Positions 61,134 through 64,000 of a stretch of 64,000 bases of DNA are shown piece after piece. Under the pieces are notes generated by a model that searched no databases, was not told where the DNA came from, and saw only the letters and a list, made by a program, of their open reading frames with translations. Each line of letters starts with the position of its first letter. Position 1 is the first letter of the stretch. The stretch is from RUG12783 sp946409545. Its GTDB lineage: Bacteria > Bacillota_I > Bacilli_A > RF39 > UBA660. Both the position numbers and the translations under genes were made by a program. The stretch is from assembly GCA_946409545.1 (NCBI GenBank), contig CAMJWT010000005.1:21329-85328 (forward strand), given 5' to 3'.

Positions 61134-61166
61134 AAAAAGAAAAAGCTTTTTTTACTTTTTCTTTTT
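61134..61166 (-). terminator. Terminator after the YDG-repeat protein gene
   Basis: The hairpin AAAGAAAAAG/CTTTTTCTTT followed by T-rich sequence on the minus strand, just past the stop codon at 61177. Confidence 0.7.
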
Positions 61167-61176
61167 ATTTATAATC

Positions 61177-64000
61177 TTAGAAACACTTAACTGCACATTT
61201 TGGTGTAGAACCACAACTTGCAGGATGAGGCCATAAACTTATCATTTTTGATTTTGATGCATCCCAATATTGTATTCCCCAGGATGTTCCAGCAGAACAA
61301 GATACATTACCATCCGTTTGACGGTTACCTGTGCATAAATTTTTTTTTGCTTTACATGCTGCAAGGGCAGCGGCGTCCGAAGTATAACCACTCTTCTTTT
61401 CAGAATGGCCTCTTGAAGCATAACTTCCGTTTGTCGTATCAACACAATCCCATGTTAAATAATAATAATGTCGATTACAAGATGTTGCCGAAGGACCTGG
61501 ATTAGTTGGATCATAAGCCGCATTAACGGTTAATTTACCATTAACTTTAGTAATATTATAATAATCAGCTGCTTTTGCAGGAGACACCGTTACAGTTGAT
61601 AAAGTTTTTGTACTAGAACCAACACTTGTTTGTGTTCCTGTACACGTACATGAAATTGTATGACCTGATAATAAATTACCACTTGTTACTTTACATTCAT
61701 TATTTGCTGTTAAAGCAGAGCCATTATATGTCTTACTCTGATCAGTAGCTGTTACTGTTATATTTCTTTTTGTTACTGCTAATGTACCATTGGCCGGAGT
61801 TACATCATAATAGTTTACTTCACCACTACCTTTCGTTATCTTAACAGATTTTAAAGTTTTAGTACCAGTTCCTATTTCTGTTTGTGAACCTGTACAATTA
61901 CAGGTTACTTTATCAGTACTTAATAAACTTCCACTTGTCGGTGAACAATTATCATTAGCTTTTAAAGCGGTTCCATCATATTCTTTTGATTGATTATCAC
62001 ATTTTATTGTTATTTTTCTCTTATTAACGGTTAATGTACCATCTTCTTGCGTAACATCATAATTTGGTTTTACATTCGTAGTTCCTTTTTTTATAGAAAC
62101 AGATCCTATTATTTTATCAGAAGTACCAGTAGCAGTTCTACTACCACTACAAGTACAAGTTAAGGTATGGCCAGATACTAATTTAATATCAGAAGTCACC
62201 GTACATTCATTTGTAGCTTCTAAAGCAGTTCCATTATATGTCTTACTTTGATTTTTACATTTTACCGTAATTGGTCGTTTCTTTACCGTTAAAGTTCCAT
62301 TAGCTTTAGTAATTGTAAAATAACTTGTTAAATTCTTACTACCTTTTTTTATAGTAACTGTACTCAAGGTTTTTGCATTTGTACCAACAGTTGTTATGCT
62401 TCCAGAATTTGTACAAGTTAATGTATGATCAGAAGGAATTGAACCACTAGTTACCTCACAAGTTGAATTAGCATTTAAAGCTGTTCCATCATATACTTTG
62501 TCTTGATCTTTTGCAGTTACTGTAATTGCTGCTTTTTTTACTTCTAATGTACCATTTTCCTTTTTAATATCATAATTACTAGTTACTTTTTTCCCAGCAG
62601 CATTTGTAATTGTTACCGTTAATAATGTTTTTGTTGATGTCCCAACGTTAGTTTGACTACCTTTAGTTGTACACGTTACCGTATCTCCAGTTACTAAACT
62701 TCCTGATGTTACTTCACAAGTAGTATCAGCTGCTAAGGCTGTTCCATCATATGACTTATCTTGATCTTTTGCTTTTACAGTAATAGGTCTTGCTGTTACT
62801 TCTAATACACCAGTTGCATATGTAATATCATAGTAACTTGTTGTTTCATTGGTACCATATTCAATTTTAGCAGAAGAAGGAGTATTATCACTTTTTCCAA
62901 CATTGGTTCTTGTACCAGATACAGTTACAGAACTTAACTTTTCTTTATTAGCAGCAATAGTTCCTGATTCACTATATGTACTATTAGTTAACGCCGTTCC
63001 ATCATAAACTTTACTATCAGAACCTGCAGTTATTGTGACTTTTGCATTAGAAAATCCCGTCGTAGCTTCAGGGTTACTTATATAGTAGTTGTTTTTCATT
63101 CTATCGGTTGCTGTTGATCCAAAAGTTACATTTCCTTTATAAACATGATCAGAATCTACTGTTGTAGCTTTAAAATGAAGAGGAATTGATTCGCTGACAT
63201 TATCGTAAGAATGTGGATCAATTATTTCAAAATCAGATATCATATTGTCATCGAGTTCTGAATTTTGAGCTTGATAACCTGTATAAACAACTTTTTTAAG
63301 TGTTTTCCATTCTATTGGAGCCTTTTCTATCTTACACTTATAAGTTTTAGAAGCATTAGTTCCATCACTCCATACAAAGTTTGAATCAACTAAAGTATAG
63401 ACAACATCATAATTACCAGCATCTACCGCTATATATGGTTTAATTGTATAAATATCCGAACCAAACCATTGTAATCGATATGATGCTTGAGATAATCCAG
63501 TATGCATTTCACGTCCAGTTAAATGAACAATATTTTGTACTTGATTATTATAAACGACATTTTCGATACAAGGATTAGAACTAGGATCAAATTCAACTCT
63601 ATAAGGTTTTATTGTACATTGAAACAATTTATATGTTCTTGTATTATCAGCCCATGTATAATTGGCATCGGGCATCGCAATTATGGTATAAGTACCTGCT
63701 TCTATTTTTACATTATTTGTTACATGATATCCAGTTTTTGCCGTTGCTAATGTTTGTGGTTGCCCATTATATGTAAAATCACCATTATTATCACAACGAG
63801 GTTCATCACTAACAGGTATTTTTGTTCTTTCTTCTCTTCCATATAATGTATGTCTACTTGTCTTTTCTACATGTGTACTTGAAGAATAGTTATCTCCTCC
63901 ATAATTAGTATTATCATACCAATTGATAATTTTAGTACTTCCATCAACATTTATTTCTGTTAATAATCCTTCATATAATCCATGTCGATATACTCGAATT
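61177..64000 (-). CDS. YDG/MBG-repeat surface protein, 5' end beyond the window
   Basis: The frame is open from the stop at 61177 to the window edge with no stop (at least 941 codons); the ATG near 63673 is internal. The visible N-terminal part (NTNYGGDNYSSS, PRCDNNGDF, GQPQTLATAKTGYHV) contains MBG-like modules (FTYNG..). It is followed by six to seven YDG repeats of about 80-85 residues, each opening with K(V/S/T/E)Y(D/N)GTAL and closing with GTLxVxKR or similar. A Cys-rich C-terminus (CNRHYYYLTWDCVD, ending KCAVKCF) lacks LPXTG. Function: surface display or adhesion. The true start is not visible. Confidence 0.85.
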   Translation of the reverse strand, partial: IRVYRHGLYEGLLTEINVDGSTKIINWYDNTNYGGDNYSSSTHVEKTSRHTLYGREERTKIPVSDEPRCDNNGDFTYNGQPQTLATAKTGYHVTNNVKIEAGTYTIIAMPDANYTWADNTRTYKLFQCTIKPYRVEFDPSSNPCIENVVYNNQVQNIVHLTGREMHTGLSQASYRLQWFGSDIYTIKPYIAVDAGNYDVVYTLVDSNFVWSDGTNASKTYKCKIEKAPIEWKTLKKVVYTGYQAQNSELDDNMISDFEIIDPHSYDNVSESIPLHFKATTVDSDHVYKGNVTFGSTATDRMKNNYYISNPEATTGFSNAKVTITAGSDSKVYDGTALTNSTYSESGTIAANKEKLSSVTVSGTRTNVGKSDNTPSSAKIEYGTNETTSYYDITYATGVLEVTARPITVKAKDQDKSYDGTALAADTTCEVTSGSLVTGDTVTCTTKGSQTNVGTSTKTLLTVTITNAAGKKVTSNYDIKKENGTLEVKKAAITVTAKDQDKVYDGTALNANSTCEVTSGSIPSDHTLTCTNSGSITTVGTNAKTLSTVTIKKGSKNLTSYFTITKANGTLTVKKRPITVKCKNQSKTYNGTALEATNECTVTSDIKLVSGHTLTCTCSGSRTATGTSDKIIGSVSIKKGTTNVKPNYDVTQEDGTLTVNKRKITIKCDNQSKEYDGTALKANDNCSPTSGSLLSTDKVTCNCTGSQTEIGTGTKTLKSVKITKGSGEVNYYDVTPANGTLAVTKRNITVTATDQSKTYNGSALTANNECKVTSGNLLSGHTISCTCTGTQTSVGSSTKTLSTVTVSPAKAADYYNITKVNGKLTVNAAYDPTNPGPSATSCNRHYYYLTWDCVDTTNGSYASRGHSEKKSGYTSDAAALAACKAKKNLCTGNRQTDGNVSCSAGTSWGIQYWDASKSKMISLWPHPASCGSTPKCAVKCF
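61520..63050 (-). repeat. Array of ~80-codon YDG-domain repeats
   Basis: Six or more homologous segments, each about 240-255 bases, encode YDG domains within the surface protein. Conserved cores are the KxYDGTAL start and a GTSTKTL/GTGTKTL-type middle. Boundaries are approximate. Confidence 0.75.

Noticed and set aside
61242..61505. Small reading frames opposite the YDG-repeat gene
   Set aside because: They are mirror frames of a strong coding region, with no ribosome site and no domain.
1..64000. Mycoplasma-type code (TGA as Trp)
   Set aside because: TGA serves as stop in several ATGA overlaps (for example 16384, 32851 and 36407) and Trp is encoded by TGG throughout.

Overview
The window looks like chromosomal DNA of a low-GC Gram-positive bacterium. 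My inference is an uncultured gut-type member of the Bacilli close to the Erysipelotrichales, RF39 or Mollicutes-like lineages. The support is the very AT-rich sequence, strong AGGAGG-type ribosome sites, near-consensus sigma-A promoters, a CIRCE heat-shock operator, and Bacilli-type families such as the UvrX/YolD pair, RarA, RecX, WXG100-like proteins and a D-aspartate ligase-like protein. TGA is a normal stop (for example in ATGA overlaps at 16384, 32851 and 36407), so the Mycoplasma code is not in use. Most genes lie on the minus strand and are read from high to low coordinates. No CRISPR array, insertion sequence, rRNA or replication origin was seen, and no intergenic gap is longer than about 300 bases.

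Region 1-12.4 kb is a cell-surface region. It holds two tandem Big2-type Ig-like surface proteins (one cut by the window edge), a DUF1653 protein, a tightly coupled four-gene operon of membrane-anchored proteins (a HELGH zincin-like protein, a trypsin-fold protein that has lost its triad, and two unknown proteins), and a clostripain-family peptidase. Three proteins here, and two more near 54 kb, start with a cytoplasmic four-cysteine zinc ribbon followed by a single membrane anchor. Region 12.4-19.2 kb is housekeeping: an alpha/beta hydrolase, two FAD-dependent oxidoreductases, YolD with the UvrX polymerase, and RarA.

Region 19.2-27.4 kb is the most unusual part. An operon with its own promoter encodes three small WXG100-like or coiled-coil proteins, a 1264-residue putative secreted toxin, a likely immunity protein and an RtcB-type RNA ligase. 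A second RtcB gene and a frameshifted small gene lie immediately upstream. The layout suggests a contact-dependent toxin system with built-in RNA repair.

Region 27.4-34.9 kb holds a phosphoesterase, a P-loop/pyrophosphatase-like fusion, a MacB-like ABC transporter, a DUF4186 protein, a transglutaminase-like protein and, on the plus strand, an MBL hydrolase and a C39-type peptidase. Region 35.0-40.5 kb is a translation and tRNA-modification operon: tgt, tsaC/sua5, recX, an RNA methyltransferase, rimM, trmD, a hypothetical gene and secG. Region 40.6-42.2 kb holds two tandem membrane proteins of unknown function behind a yybP-ykoY manganese riboswitch with a clear promoter, aptamer, terminator and antiterminator. 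Upstream lies a Big2/tyrosine-phosphatase surface protein, then hsp20-htpG under CIRCE control.

Region 46.5-64 kb holds a tRNA-Gln, an acetyltransferase, an InlB-repeat/phage-lysozyme protein, an aspartate racemase with a D-Asp-ligase-like ATP-grasp protein, HU, a VUT-family transporter, two zinc-ribbon proteins, a HerA-like ATPase coupled to an adenosine-deaminase-like protein that lacks catalytic residues, a pentapeptide-repeat protein, a PAP2 phosphatase, 5-formyl-THF cyclo-ligase, and a YDG-repeat surface protein that runs off the window.
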